Assembly: GCF_003574445.1 (NCBI RefSeq)
Contig: NZ_KZ984564.1
Span: 1 to 64,000 of the forward strand
From: Streptomyces sp. YIM 130001
GTDB taxonomy: Bacteria; Actinomycetota; Actinomycetes; Streptomycetales; Streptomycetaceae
Direction: 5' to 3'
Length of the DNA: 64,000 bases
Part shown: positions 42,222 through 50,739 of the stretch, one piece after another
How the letters are laid out: every line of letters begins with the position of its first letter
How positions within the stretch are numbered: position 1 is the stretch's first letter
Position numbers and translations under genes: made by a program
The notes under the pieces: generated by a model
Seen by the model: the letters and a program-made list of their open reading frames with translations, nothing else
Database searches by the model: none
What the model was told of the DNA's origin: nothing

Positions 42222-43157
42222 CTATCGGTTGAGCTGGCCGGCGGCCTCGGTCGCGATGCGCTCGAAGACCTTCTCGTCGGCGGCGAAAACGGAGTCCGCG
42301 ATCGGCCAGTGCACGGCGATCTCGGTGAACCCCAGTTCCGCGTACGGACCCGCGAAGTCGACGAAGGCGTCCACGGAGGAGAGCGGGTGCCCGTTCCGCG
42401 CGGCCGTGGCCGGGTGGAACTCCGGGGTGAACCCGGACAGCAGGAAACGGGACGGCTCATCGCGGCCCCGGCCGATCGCGTCGCAGGCCGCGGACAGCTT
42501 CTCGCCCTGCGCTCGCACCGCCGCCAGCGACTCGTCGACGGTGCCCGTCTCGTAGAGCTTCGGGTCACCGGTGGTGACCCAGGCCTGGCCGTACCGCGCG
42601 GCCAGCTTCAGCCCGCGCGGACCGGTCGCCGCAACCGCGAACGGCAGGCGTGGACGCTGGACACAGCCCGGGACGTTGCGCGCCTCGGTGGCGGAGTAGA
42701 AGGTGCCCTCGTGGGTCACTTCGGTGGGCTCGCGCAGCAGACGGTCGAGCAGGGGGACGAACTCACCGAAGCGGTCGGCCCGTTCGCGTGGCGTCCACGG
42801 GGTTTCGTCGCGCCCGAGCAGGGTGGTGGCATCGAAACCGCTGCCGCCGGCGCCGATACCGAGTGTGATGCGGCCGTCCGAGACGTCGTCGAGAGAGACG
42901 AGTTCCTTGGCGAGGGTCACCGGGTGCCGGAAGTTGGGCGAGGTGACCAGGGTGCCGAGGCGCAGGCGACTGGTCGCCGTCGCGGCCGCGGTCAGGGTGG
43001 GCACGGCGCCGAACCAGGGCCCGTCCCGGAAGGTCCGCCAGGACAGGTGGTCATAGGTGTACGCGGCGTGGAACCCGAGCTCCTCGGCTCGCTGCCACTG
43101 CGCGCGCCCGCCGTCGGTCCAGCGGCGTACGGGGAGGATCACGGTGCTCAGACGCAT
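42222..43157 (-). CDS. LLM-class flavin-dependent oxidoreductase
   Basis: 311 aa, ATG at 43157 (MRLSTVILPVRRW). Luciferase-like monooxygenase family: GPWFGAVPTLTAAATATSRLRLGTLVTSPNFRHPVTLAKELVSLDDVSDGRITLGIGAGG (about residues 48-107) and TEAAR-like C-terminal sequence are typical. Uses F420H2 or FMNH2 in Streptomyces relatives. An extended in-frame upstream region runs through the 7-bp array and is unlikely to be coding. No neighbour suggests a substrate. Confidence 0.88.
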   Translation of the reverse strand: MRLSTVILPVRRWTDGGRAQWQRAEELGFHAAYTYDHLSWRTFRDGPWFGAVPTLTAAATATSRLRLGTLVTSPNFRHPVTLAKELVSLDDVSDGRITLGIGAGGSGFDATTLLGRDETPWTPRERADRFGEFVPLLDRLLREPTEVTHEGTFYSATEARNVPGCVQRPRLPFAVAATGPRGLKLAARYGQAWVTTGDPKLYETGTVDESLAAVRAQGEKLSAACDAIGRGRDEPSRFLLSGFTPEFHPATAARNGHPLSSVDAFVDFAGPYAELGFTEIAVHWPIADSVFAADEKVFERIATEAAGQLNR

Positions 43158-43386
43158 GGGGCCGACCATATGGGGGGAGGGGGGTGGGGCGCATGTTTGG
43201 GTGGGGCGGCTTACTCGCTTCCCGACTTCCCGGGGGCCCTCCCCCCCGCCCCCTCCCCACCCCTCCTCCCCTCGCGCCGCCTGTGCCGTCACCGGCAGCC
43301 CGCCGCGCCCCGTGCAGCCCACTCGCCCGCCGGTCCCCACAGCGAATCCACTTGCGCCCCGTCGGCCCGAGCCCTCAACATCGCCC

Positions 43387-43536
43387 GCCAGCCGCCAGCC
43401 GCCAGCCGCCAGCCGCCAGCCGCCAGCCGCCAGCCGCCAGCCGCCAGCCGCCAGCCGCCAGCCGCCAGCCGCCAGCCGCCAGCCGCCAGCCGCCAGCCGC
43501 CAGCCGCCAGCCGCCAGCCGCCAGCCGCCAGCCGCC
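43387..43536. repeat. 7-bp tandem array, about 21 copies
   Basis: Twenty perfect copies of GCCGCCA (43391-43530) plus partial copies at both ends. It differs from the array at 27-117 (GCCGCCT) by one base. On the minus strand it would encode AAGGWRL repeats, but the period of 7 and no start site argue against translation. Confidence 0.96.
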
Positions 43537-43689
43537 TCGCCGCGGCGCGGTCTCGTTTGTGTCGTGTCCTCCTCGTTCTTCGCTCTGGCCGAAATCATCC
43601 GTCGTCAGACGTCAATGGCTTCCGGCACGCTCGAGCAGTAAGTCGCCGATTTTTTACCTGAGTTAGGCATGATCCACAGCCAACCCGAG

Positions 43690-43723
43690 TTATCCACAGG
43701 CTACTTGGATCGACTGTGGACAA
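43690..43723. other. DnaA boxes (two exact, one near)
   Basis: TTATCCACA at 43690-43698 and TTGTCCACA on the minus strand at 43715-43723; TGATCCACA at 43670-43678 has one mismatch. These match DnaA-box consensus sequences, TTGTCCACA being the Streptomyces oriC form, but there is no dnaA/dnaN beside them. Confidence 0.75.
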
Positions 43724-43735
43724 CTGGCGTCCAAT

Positions 43736-44833
43736 TTAGGGTATTTGGTCAATTCCCTCTGTCTGGCCTGTACTTGGAACGCAAGCATCCAAAGTCCTTG
43801 CAGCCACCTCACGTTCGGCAGCGAGGGCGATGAAGCGTGGCGCGTTCTCGCTCCCAACTAGCTGATTTACCGCATGGATCGTCGAGGCCGGCAAGGGGAC
43901 ACGGTGATCCAGGCTGGCCGTCGGAACATCCGTCGCCCCCAAGTGGCGATGGAGGTGATGGTTGGCGAACTTACGCATGGCTCTGGCAAGTTCGGCATCG
44001 ACCGTGTGCTGTGCGAGTGGTCGCAAGCGCCGTACGAGCGCGGCCGCCTGTGCCGCTTCGCCGTCGGACGGAGGCGAGTGTCCCAGGTAGCGAGCGAAGA
44101 CATGCTCGGTCGTGAACTCCAGGAATCGGGCGGCAATATGCTCCATCTGCCCCCTCAACTCCCTTAGATGGCTGGAGATTGCACTGAGCGGAACACCTGC
44201 CGCATGCAACTCCACGGCGACGGAAAGCTCTTGAGGGCTCGGTACCAGGAACTCGTCGTCCTTTCCCGGCGCGCGCTCCAGGATTCCCAGAGCGATCGCC
44301 TCCTGCAGAGCGGACTCGTCCAGTCGCGCTTCCTCCGGTTGTGTCCCCTTGTCGCCCGCAGCTGCCTCACTGCCCGTCAGATTCCGGAATCGAGCGGCTA
44401 GTTCGGAACGGGTGATGCGATCGGCCTTCTCGTCCGACCAAGGTCCGGCGACCTCTGCAGCGAGGCCGAGTACCCCACCGAGACCACGTCCCGTGTCCCA
44501 CGCCTCCAACAGCTCCTTGATGGAGGCCAAGGTGTATCCACGCTCCAACAGGTCCGCGATCTGGTGCAGTCGGGTCAGGTGGACAGCCCCATAGACGTTC
44601 GCCCTGCCCCGGCGCTCCGGCCGAGGCAGCAGGCCGCGGTCCTGGTAGGCGCGGATAGTACGAACCGTGGCACCGCTCTGCTGCGCCAGATCCTCGATCC
44701 GGTATTCGTACGCCGTCGCGCCCCCGGACCCCGAGGTCGACGTCCGGTCAGACGCCCCGTCAGGCGCCGAACCGAACTCCACAGGCTGCCCCTTGTCCGC
44801 GTCGGCTGCGACTCCCGCAATCTCCCCGTTCAC
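43736..44833 (-). CDS. MerR family transcriptional regulator, long form
   Basis: 365 aa; GTG at 44833 overlaps the EphD-like stop (GTGA). The MerR helix-turn-helix is internal at about residues 43-110: YRIEDLAQQSGATVRTIRAYQDRGLLPRPERRGRANVYGAVHLTRLHQIADLLERGYTLASIKELLE. A 40-residue disordered N-terminus precedes it. The C-terminal region (about 120-365) is long for MerR and has no cysteine pair for metal, so it is probably a ligand-binding or dimerisation domain. It is the last gene of the M24-EphD-MerR operon and may autoregulate it. Confidence 0.9.
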   Translation of the reverse strand: MNGEIAGVAADADKGQPVEFGSAPDGASDRTSTSGSGGATAYEYRIEDLAQQSGATVRTIRAYQDRGLLPRPERRGRANVYGAVHLTRLHQIADLLERGYTLASIKELLEAWDTGRGLGGVLGLAAEVAGPWSDEKADRITRSELAARFRNLTGSEAAAGDKGTQPEEARLDESALQEAIALGILERAPGKDDEFLVPSPQELSVAVELHAAGVPLSAISSHLRELRGQMEHIAARFLEFTTEHVFARYLGHSPPSDGEAAQAAALVRRLRPLAQHTVDAELARAMRKFANHHLHRHLGATDVPTASLDHRVPLPASTIHAVNQLVGSENAPRFIALAAEREVAARTLDACVPSTGQTEGIDQIP

Positions 44834-46623
44834 AGCGGTGGCTCCGTACGGGCGACGGCGCGCAGGGCACGGGGCGCGAAGCGGGACATGAAGCGGGCTC
44901 CGCGCGCCTCGGGGGTCACGGGGACCACGGCGTCGTTACGGACGACCGCCCGCAGTATCGCGTCGGCGACCTTCTCCGGCGGGTAGTTCCGCAGCCCGTA
45001 GAGGCGGGAGGAGCGGCGCTGCCGGCGCGTCTGCTCCGCGTCGTCGACTCCGGTGAAGCGTGCCGTCGCGGTGATGTTGGTGTTCACGAAGCCGGGGCAG
45101 ATGGCTGTGACGCCGATGTCCTGGCTCGCCAGTTCGGCGCGCAGGCATTCACTGAGCATCAGTACCGCGGCTTTCGATGTGCTGTACGCGGGAAGTGCCC
45201 TGGAGGGCTGATAGGCCGCGGCCGAGGCTGTGTTGACGATGTGGCCGCCCTGGCCGCGCTCGGCCATCTGTCGACCGAAGATCCGGCAGCCGTGGATGAC
45301 GCCCCACAGGTTGACGTCGAGCACCTTCTTCCAGTCCTCGGACGTGGTGGTGAAGAAGGAGCCGGACAGGCCGATGCCCGCGTTGTTCACCAGGACGTCC
45401 ACCACGCCGTACTCGGCGGAGACCTTCTCGGCGAGCTTCTCCATCGCCTGCTCGTCGCTGACGTCCGTGGTCTCGCCCCAGGCCTCGGGGGCCCCGACCA
45501 GCCGGGCGAGGTCCGCGGTGCGCGCGACTCCGTCGGCGTCGCGGTCCACGGCGATCACCCGGGCGCCCGCTTCGGCGAAGGCGAAGGCGGTCGCCCGTCC
45601 GATGCCGCTGGCCGCGCCGGTCACCAGGACCAGCCGGCCGCCGAAGTGCTCCGCGTGGGAGGCGGCCCGGGAACCGGGGCGGGCGGTGGTCGCTCCGGTC
45701 GTGGCCGATGTGCCGCCGGGGCCGAGGTCCTCGTGGCGGATGGCGAAGTCGGCGATCCAGGAAGCCAGTTGGTCGGGGCGGGTTCGGGGTGCCCAGTGTT
45801 TTGCGGCGAGTTGGCGTCGGAGCAGCTGCGGAACCCAGCGGTCGAGTTCGTCGTAGAGCCGCGGGGACAGGAAGCTGTCGCCGGTGGGCGTGATGAGCTG
45901 CACCGGCGCGTGCGCGTAGGCGTCGGGGCGGGGGCGGCTGAGGCGTGCGCGGACGTTGTCCCGGTAGAGCCAGGCTCCGTGGGCGGCGTCCTCGCGGAGT
46001 GATTCGGTCGGGTAGTCCCCGGGGGCTACCTTCTCCAGGCGCTTGAGGATCTTGGGCCACTGGGTGCCGAGCGGCCCTCGCCAGGCGAGTTCGGGCAGGA
46101 CCGGGGTGTGCAGCATGTAGACGTACCACGACTTCGCGCCCTGGCCGAGGAGTTGGCCGGCCCGGCGGGGGGTCGGTCGGGACATGCGCTTCTTGATCCA
46201 GTGGCCGAAGTGGTCGAGGGACGGTCCGGACATCGAGGTGAAGGAGGCGATCCGGCCCTCGGTGCGCTTGACGGTGACGAATTCCCAGGACTGCACCGAG
46301 CCCCAGTCGTGGCCGACGACGTGAACGGGTTTGTCGGGGCTGACCGCGTCGATCACCGCGAGGAAGTCGTCGGTCAGCTTTTCGAGGGTGAATCCGCCGC
46401 GCAGCGGTGTCGGTGGGGTGGAGCGGCCGTGTCCGCGTACGTCGTAGAGGACGACGTGGAAGTCGTCGCGCAGGCGGTCCGCGACCTCGGACCACACTTC
46501 CTTGGAGTCGGGGTATCCGTGCACGAGGACGAGGGTGGGGTGAGTGGGGTCGCCGAGTTCGACGATGCACAGGTCGATTCCGCCGGTGCGGACCCAGCGC
46601 TCTCGCGCTCCTTGGAGACTCAT
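44830..46623 (-). CDS. EphD-like fusion of alpha/beta hydrolase and short-chain dehydrogenase
   Basis: 597 aa. The N-terminal half (about 1-300) is an alpha/beta hydrolase: LVLVHGYPDSKEVW (oxyanion HGYP), VHVVGHDWGSVQSWEF with Asp in the nucleophile position (HDWG, as in epoxide hydrolases). The C-terminal half (about 325-597) is an SDR: LVTGAASGIGRATAFAFAEAGA (TGxxxGIG), NNAGIGLSG, and YSTSK with the catalytic Tyr and Lys. The same domain order occurs in mycobacterial EphD. Coupled by ATGA to the M24 gene and by GTGA to merR. Substrate unknown; probably a lipid or other hydrophobic epoxide/alcohol. Confidence 0.93.
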   Translation of the reverse strand: MSLQGARERWVRTGGIDLCIVELGDPTHPTLVLVHGYPDSKEVWSEVADRLRDDFHVVLYDVRGHGRSTPPTPLRGGFTLEKLTDDFLAVIDAVSPDKPVHVVGHDWGSVQSWEFVTVKRTEGRIASFTSMSGPSLDHFGHWIKKRMSRPTPRRAGQLLGQGAKSWYVYMLHTPVLPELAWRGPLGTQWPKILKRLEKVAPGDYPTESLREDAAHGAWLYRDNVRARLSRPRPDAYAHAPVQLITPTGDSFLSPRLYDELDRWVPQLLRRQLAAKHWAPRTRPDQLASWIADFAIRHEDLGPGGTSATTGATTARPGSRAASHAEHFGGRLVLVTGAASGIGRATAFAFAEAGARVIAVDRDADGVARTADLARLVGAPEAWGETTDVSDEQAMEKLAEKVSAEYGVVDVLVNNAGIGLSGSFFTTTSEDWKKVLDVNLWGVIHGCRIFGRQMAERGQGGHIVNTASAAAYQPSRALPAYSTSKAAVLMLSECLRAELASQDIGVTAICPGFVNTNITATARFTGVDDAEQTRRQRRSSRLYGLRNYPPEKVADAILRAVVRNDAVVPVTPEARGARFMSRFAPRALRAVARTEPPL

Positions 46624-47471
46624 GCGGCAGTCCTTTCCTCGGCCCAGCGCCGTACGTGCGGAAGGTCGTCGTCGAGCCAGAAGGCGCTCTGCTCGGGGTC
46701 GCGGGAATCGGTGACGACGAGGAGTTCCTCGAACTTCGCGCCGGTGCCGCGGAATCCGAGATGGGGTTCGACCGCCCACAGGCCCGGCTGCGGCGGATGG
46801 TCCGAGAAGCGGTAGGGGCTCCAGAGCGGGGACCAGCCGTCCCGGTGTCCGTGCAGTGCGTCGCCGGCGAGACCCTTGAGGGCGTGGGTGCCGAAGCCGA
46901 GGACGGTGGGTGACCAGCGTCCTTCGCGGACCCGGTCGACCTTGTGGGCGATGACACCGAAGGGGTAGGCGCGGTGCCGGTTGAGATGGCCCTGGTGTCT
47001 CATCAGGCGTTCCACGTCCCGGTAGATCTCGCGCAGGGGGCGGCGTTCGCGGACTTCGCGCAGGATCAGGTCGCGGTGCGCCTCGAGGTCGAGGAGGAGG
47101 CGGTCGTGCACGGGGTTGAGCCCGAGGCAGCCCGAGTATCCGATGTCGGCGGTGAAGCCCTGGTGGATCGGGGCCATGTCGAGGATGAAGGGCATGCCGG
47201 GCTCGAGCCGGCGGGAGGTGGGGAAGAACTGCAGCGGTACGCGGAAGCCGGTGAAGGCGGTGCGGTCGCCGAACCAGGCGAACGGCAGGTGGAACCAGTC
47301 GCGCACTCCGCGGGCGCGGAGCCAGTCGCGCTGCATACGGGCGGCTTCGCGCTCGGTGACGCCCGGCCTGAGGCGGGCCGCGACCGATTCCGCGCACTCG
47401 TAGGCGAGGCGCTGCACGGCTCTGAATCCCCGGAGATCCGTGCGGAGTTGGCTGTCGACTGCTGGGGTCAT
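46620..47471 (-). CDS. M24 family metallopeptidase-like protein
   Basis: 283 aa; GGAAGG eight bases before the ATG at 47471. Pita-bread fold of the aminopeptidase P / prolidase type: ILDMAPIHQGFTADIGYSG holds the two metal Asp, FGVIAHKVD the His, WAVEPHLG and KFEELLVV the two Glu. So all five metal ligands appear to be present. It is short, with no separate N-terminal domain. No signal peptide. Starts a translationally coupled operon with the EphD-like gene and divergent from an ABC transporter; relation to the hydrolase is unknown. Confidence 0.85.
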   Translation of the reverse strand: MTPAVDSQLRTDLRGFRAVQRLAYECAESVAARLRPGVTEREAARMQRDWLRARGVRDWFHLPFAWFGDRTAFTGFRVPLQFFPTSRRLEPGMPFILDMAPIHQGFTADIGYSGCLGLNPVHDRLLLDLEAHRDLILREVRERRPLREIYRDVERLMRHQGHLNRHRAYPFGVIAHKVDRVREGRWSPTVLGFGTHALKGLAGDALHGHRDGWSPLWSPYRFSDHPPQPGLWAVEPHLGFRGTGAKFEELLVVTDSRDPEQSAFWLDDDLPHVRRWAEERTAA

Positions 47472-47582
47472 GCCACCTTCCGTCCCTGTGCGCTACGTGT
47501 TCGTAACTTGACACTGATGAATGTGACAATGGCCGACGGCTGCGTCAAGAGGTGCGCAACTGCCTGTGGAAAACCCGGCTGA

Positions 47583-47591
47583 TGTGGATAA
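47583..47591. other. DnaA box
   Basis: TGTGGATAA, i.e. TTATCCACA on the minus strand. A near match (TGTGGAAAA) lies at 47565-47573. Both are in the divergent spacer 47472-47848, which otherwise holds no gene. Confidence 0.6.
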
Positions 47592-47602
47592 CGCCGTCAC
47601 CC

Positions 47603-47693
47603 GAGGACGAGCGCCAAGGACGAGCGCCAAGGACGAGCGCCGAGGACGAGCGCCGAGAAAGTACGCCGAGGAAGAACGCCGAGGAAGCCCGCC
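47603..47693. repeat. Seven 13-bp tandem repeats in the ABC gene leader
   Basis: Units of the type GAGGACGAGCGCC; the first four differ by at most one base, the last three are degenerate. A 13-bp period shifts the reading frame, so the repeat is non-coding. It sits upstream of the first ABC ATPase gene. Confidence 0.9.
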
Positions 47694-47848
47694 GCCACCC
47701 GAGGAAGGCAGAACGACTCCTCGGAAAGAGCCGGGCGACCCCGTCCGTCCCTGGGACGACCCCTACGGGCCCGTACGCCCCAAGTCTGAGACGCAAGCCA
47801 GCATCTGGGTTGACGACCGGTGTGGCGGACGCCACTAACGTCGATGCC

Positions 47849-48880
47849 GTGACTGTGATCGCGACCGAAAGCCTCAGCAAGCGGTTCCCCAAGGTGACCG
47901 CTCTCGACCGGCTCTCCGTGGATATCGGCCAGGGCGTGACCGGCCTGGTGGGTGCCAACGGAGCCGGCAAGTCCACCATGATCAAAATCCTGCTCGGCCT
48001 GTCTCCCGCTACGGAGGGGCGCGCCGAGGTACTCGGGCTCGACGTGGCGACCAAGGGATCCGAGATCCGTGAACGCGTCGGCTACATGCCCGAGCACGAC
48101 TGCCTGCCACCCGACGTCTCGGCCACCGAGTTCGTGGTGCACATGGCGCGGATGTCGGGCCTGCCACCGACCGCCGCCCGTGAGCGCACCGCCGACACGC
48201 TGCGGCACGTCGGCCTCTACGAGGAGCGCTACCGCCCGATGGGCGGCTATTCGACGGGCATGAAGCAGCGGGTCAAGCTGGCCCAGGCGCTCGTCCACGA
48301 CCCCGAGCTCGTCCTCCTGGACGAGCCGACCAACGGCCTCGACCCCGTCGGCCGGGACGAGATGCTCGCCCTGATCCGCCGGGTACACACCGACTTCGGC
48401 ATCTCCGTGCTGGTCACCTCGCACCTGCTGGGCGAGCTGGAGCGGACCTGCGACCACGTCGTCATCATCGACGGCGGAACGCTGCTGCGCTCCAGTTCCA
48501 CCAGCGACTTCACCCAGGCGATGGGCACGCTCGCCGTCGAGGTCACCGACACCGACGCACACCCGGACGGCACCGCCGCCCTGCGCGAGCGGCTGACCAC
48601 GGCGGGAGTCAGCGTCCACGCGCGCGAGGAGGACGGTCTGCCGGGCGCGGGCCACATCCTGCTCGTCGAGGCGACGGGCGAGGAGACCTACGACGTCGTG
48701 CGCGACACCGTGGCCGGTCTCGGCCTCGGCCTCGTGCGCATGGAGCAGCGGCGTCACCACATCGCGGAGGTCTTCCGCACGGACGCGGCCGAGGCCACGG
48801 ACGCCTCGCCCGCGGGGACCACCGCCCCACCCGGAGGGCCCGCCGCGGCGGACCAGGCAGCGGAGGCCAGCGCACGATGA
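47849..48880 (+). CDS. ABC transporter ATP-binding protein
   Basis: 343 aa from the GTG at 47849 (MTVIATESLSKRFPKVTALDRLSVDI). Walker A GANGAGKST (about 36-44), signature YSTGMKQRVKLAQALVHDP (about 134-152), Walker B LVLLDEPTNGLDP, switch His in LVTSHLL. The 40-residue C-terminal tail is Ala/Pro/Thr-rich. Exporter-type ATPase that pairs with the permease starting 4 bp before its stop (ATGA). Conserved in Streptomyces, substrate unknown. Confidence 0.93.
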   Translation: MTVIATESLSKRFPKVTALDRLSVDIGQGVTGLVGANGAGKSTMIKILLGLSPATEGRAEVLGLDVATKGSEIRERVGYMPEHDCLPPDVSATEFVVHMARMSGLPPTAARERTADTLRHVGLYEERYRPMGGYSTGMKQRVKLAQALVHDPELVLLDEPTNGLDPVGRDEMLALIRRVHTDFGISVLVTSHLLGELERTCDHVVIIDGGTLLRSSSTSDFTQAMGTLAVEVTDTDAHPDGTAALRERLTTAGVSVHAREEDGLPGAGHILLVEATGEETYDVVRDTVAGLGLGLVRMEQRRHHIAEVFRTDAAEATDASPAGTTAPPGGPAAADQAAEASAR

Positions 48881-49758
48881 CCACCGAAACGACCCGGATC
48901 CACAACATCGGCTACCGCGACTACGACGGTCCCCGTCTCGGTCGCGCCTACGCCCGCCGCTCGCTCTACTCGCAGTCCCTGCGCGGCGCCTACGGTCTCG
49001 GCCGGTCCGCGAAGTCCAAGGTCCTGCCGATGATCCTGTTCGCGGTGATGTGCGTGCCGGCGGCGATCATCGTCGCGGTGGCCGTGGCCACGGACCTCAA
49101 GAGCCTGCCGCTGGACTACACGCGCTACGCCGTCGTCACGCAGGCCGTCATCGGCCTGTTCCTGGCCGCACAGGCACCCCAGTCGGTCTCCCGTGACCTG
49201 CGGTTCAGGACGGTGCCGCTGTACTTCTCCCGGCCCATCGAGCGTGTCGACTACGTGCTGGCCAAGTACGCGGCCATGGCCTCCGCGCTGTTCGTCCTGA
49301 CCGCCGCACCGGTCGTCGTGCTCTACGTCGGCTCGCTGCTCGCCAAGATGGATTTCGCGGACCAGACCAAGGGGTTCGCACAGGGGTTGGTCTCCGTGGC
49401 ACTGCTGTCCCTGCTCTTCGCCGGGCTCGGCCTGGTGATGGCCGCGCTCACCCCGCGCCGCGGGTTCGGTGTGGCGGCCGTGATCGCCATCATGACCATC
49501 TCGTACGGCGCGGTGTCGACGCTGCAGGCCATCGCCTGGGACCAGGACTCCACCGGAGCCGTGTCGTGGCTCGGCCTGTTCTCGCCGATCACTCTCGTGG
49601 ACGGCGTACAGACCGCGTTCCTCGGGGCCTCCTCGTCGTTCCCCGGCGGCTACGGACCGGGTGCCGGGCAGGGCGTGGTCTACCTGCTCGTCGTACTCGC
49701 CCTGATCGCCGGCTCGTACGCCGCCCTGATGCGCCGCTACCGGAAGGTCGGCCTGTGA
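48877..49758 (+). CDS. ABC transporter permease (ABC-2 type)
   Basis: 293 aa with six membrane helices. IGYRDYDGPRLGRAYARRSLYSQSLRGAYGLGRSAKSKVLP is the cytoplasmic N-terminus typical of this actinobacterial permease; SRDLRFRTVPLYFSRPIERVDYVLAKYAAM is a conserved ABC-2 loop. Partners the preceding ATPase through the ATGA overlap. A second ATPase-permease pair follows 55 bp downstream, so all four probably act as one or two exporters. Confidence 0.9.
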   Translation: MTTETTRIHNIGYRDYDGPRLGRAYARRSLYSQSLRGAYGLGRSAKSKVLPMILFAVMCVPAAIIVAVAVATDLKSLPLDYTRYAVVTQAVIGLFLAAQAPQSVSRDLRFRTVPLYFSRPIERVDYVLAKYAAMASALFVLTAAPVVVLYVGSLLAKMDFADQTKGFAQGLVSVALLSLLFAGLGLVMAALTPRRGFGVAAVIAIMTISYGAVSTLQAIAWDQDSTGAVSWLGLFSPITLVDGVQTAFLGASSSFPGGYGPGAGQGVVYLLVVLALIAGSYAALMRRYRKVGL

Positions 49759-49813
49759 TGCCGCGACCCCGCCAGCACGCCACCACCCGCACTCGGAGAA
49801 ACGGGCCGCGCCC

Positions 49814-50725
49814 ATGACGACCATCCGTATCGACCACACCTCCCGCTGGTTCGGCAATGTGGTGGCGGTCAACGACGTCACCATGACGATCGGGCCGGGT
49901 GTCACCGGACTGCTCGGGCCGAACGGAGCGGGCAAGTCCACCCTCATCAACATGATGGGCGGATTCCTCGCCCCCTCGACAGGCACCGTGACGCTCGACG
50001 AGAAGCCGATCTGGCGCAACGAGCAGATCTACCGGCAGATCGGCATCGTCCCCGAGCGCGAGGCGATGTACGACTTCCTCACGGGGCGCGAATTCGTCGT
50101 CGCCAACGCCGAGTTGCACGGACTCGGCAAGAAGGCCGCCGAGAACGCGCTGTCCACCGTCGAGATGGAGTACGCGCAGGACCGCAAGATCTCCACGTAC
50201 AGCAAGGGCATGCGGCAGCGCGTGAAGATGGCCTCCGCCCTGGTGCACCACCCGGAGGTACTGCTGCTGGACGAGCCGTTCAACGGCATGGACCCGCGCC
50301 AGCGGATGCACCTCATGGAGCTGCTGCGGCGCATGGGCGACGAGGGTCGTACCGTGCTCTTCTCCTCGCACATCCTGGAGGAGGTGGAGCAACTCGCCTC
50401 GCACATCGAGGTGGTCGTGGCCGGACGGCACGCCGCGTCCGGTGACTTCCGGCGGATCCGGCGGCTCATGACGGACCGTCCGCACCGCTATCTGGTGCGC
50501 TCCAGCGACGACCGTGCTCTCGCCGCCGCTCTGATCGCCGATCCGTCGACCGCGGGCATCGAGGTCGATCTGACCGAGGGTGCGCTGCTCGTCCAGGCCG
50601 TCGACTTCGGCCGGTTCACCGAACTGCTGCCCCAGGTCGCACGCGACCGCGGCATCCGTCTCCTGACGGTCTCGCCCTCGGACGAGTCCCTCGAGTCGGT
50701 CTTCTCCTACCTCGTCGCGGCCTGA
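49814..50725 (+). CDS. ABC transporter ATP-binding protein
   Basis: 303 aa. GPNGAGKST (about 37-45), STYSKGMRQRVKMASALVHHP (signature, about 133-153), LLLDEPFNGMDPRQRMHL (Walker B). A C-terminal DUF4162-like region follows. Distinct from the first ATPase of the cluster (only motif-level similarity). Partner permease begins 14 bp downstream. Confidence 0.92.
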   Translation: MTTIRIDHTSRWFGNVVAVNDVTMTIGPGVTGLLGPNGAGKSTLINMMGGFLAPSTGTVTLDEKPIWRNEQIYRQIGIVPEREAMYDFLTGREFVVANAELHGLGKKAAENALSTVEMEYAQDRKISTYSKGMRQRVKMASALVHHPEVLLLDEPFNGMDPRQRMHLMELLRRMGDEGRTVLFSSHILEEVEQLASHIEVVVAGRHAASGDFRRIRRLMTDRPHRYLVRSSDDRALAAALIADPSTAGIEVDLTEGALLVQAVDFGRFTELLPQVARDRGIRLLTVSPSDESLESVFSYLVAA

Positions 50726-50739
50726 AGGGAGCCTTTGAC

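Larger units (their letters stand above)
43158..43735. other. 578-bp spacer with 7-bp array and DnaA boxes
   Basis: No gene is supported. From 43185 to 43375 it is C-rich; then comes the array (43387-43536), then AT-richer DNA (43640-43735) with DnaA boxes (separate entry). It separates the ends of the LLM gene's upstream region and the 3' end of the merR-type gene. Confidence 0.7.

Noticed and set aside
43387..43598. Frame encoding AAGGWRL repeats fused to the LLM oxidoreductase
   Set aside because: It is the translation of the 7-bp array; no ribosome site upstream, and the LLM family starts at MRLSTV (43157).
43670..43735. Origin of replication
   Set aside because: Only two exact DnaA boxes and no dnaA/dnaN/gyrB neighbours, while Streptomyces oriC has many boxes; treated as isolated DnaA sites.
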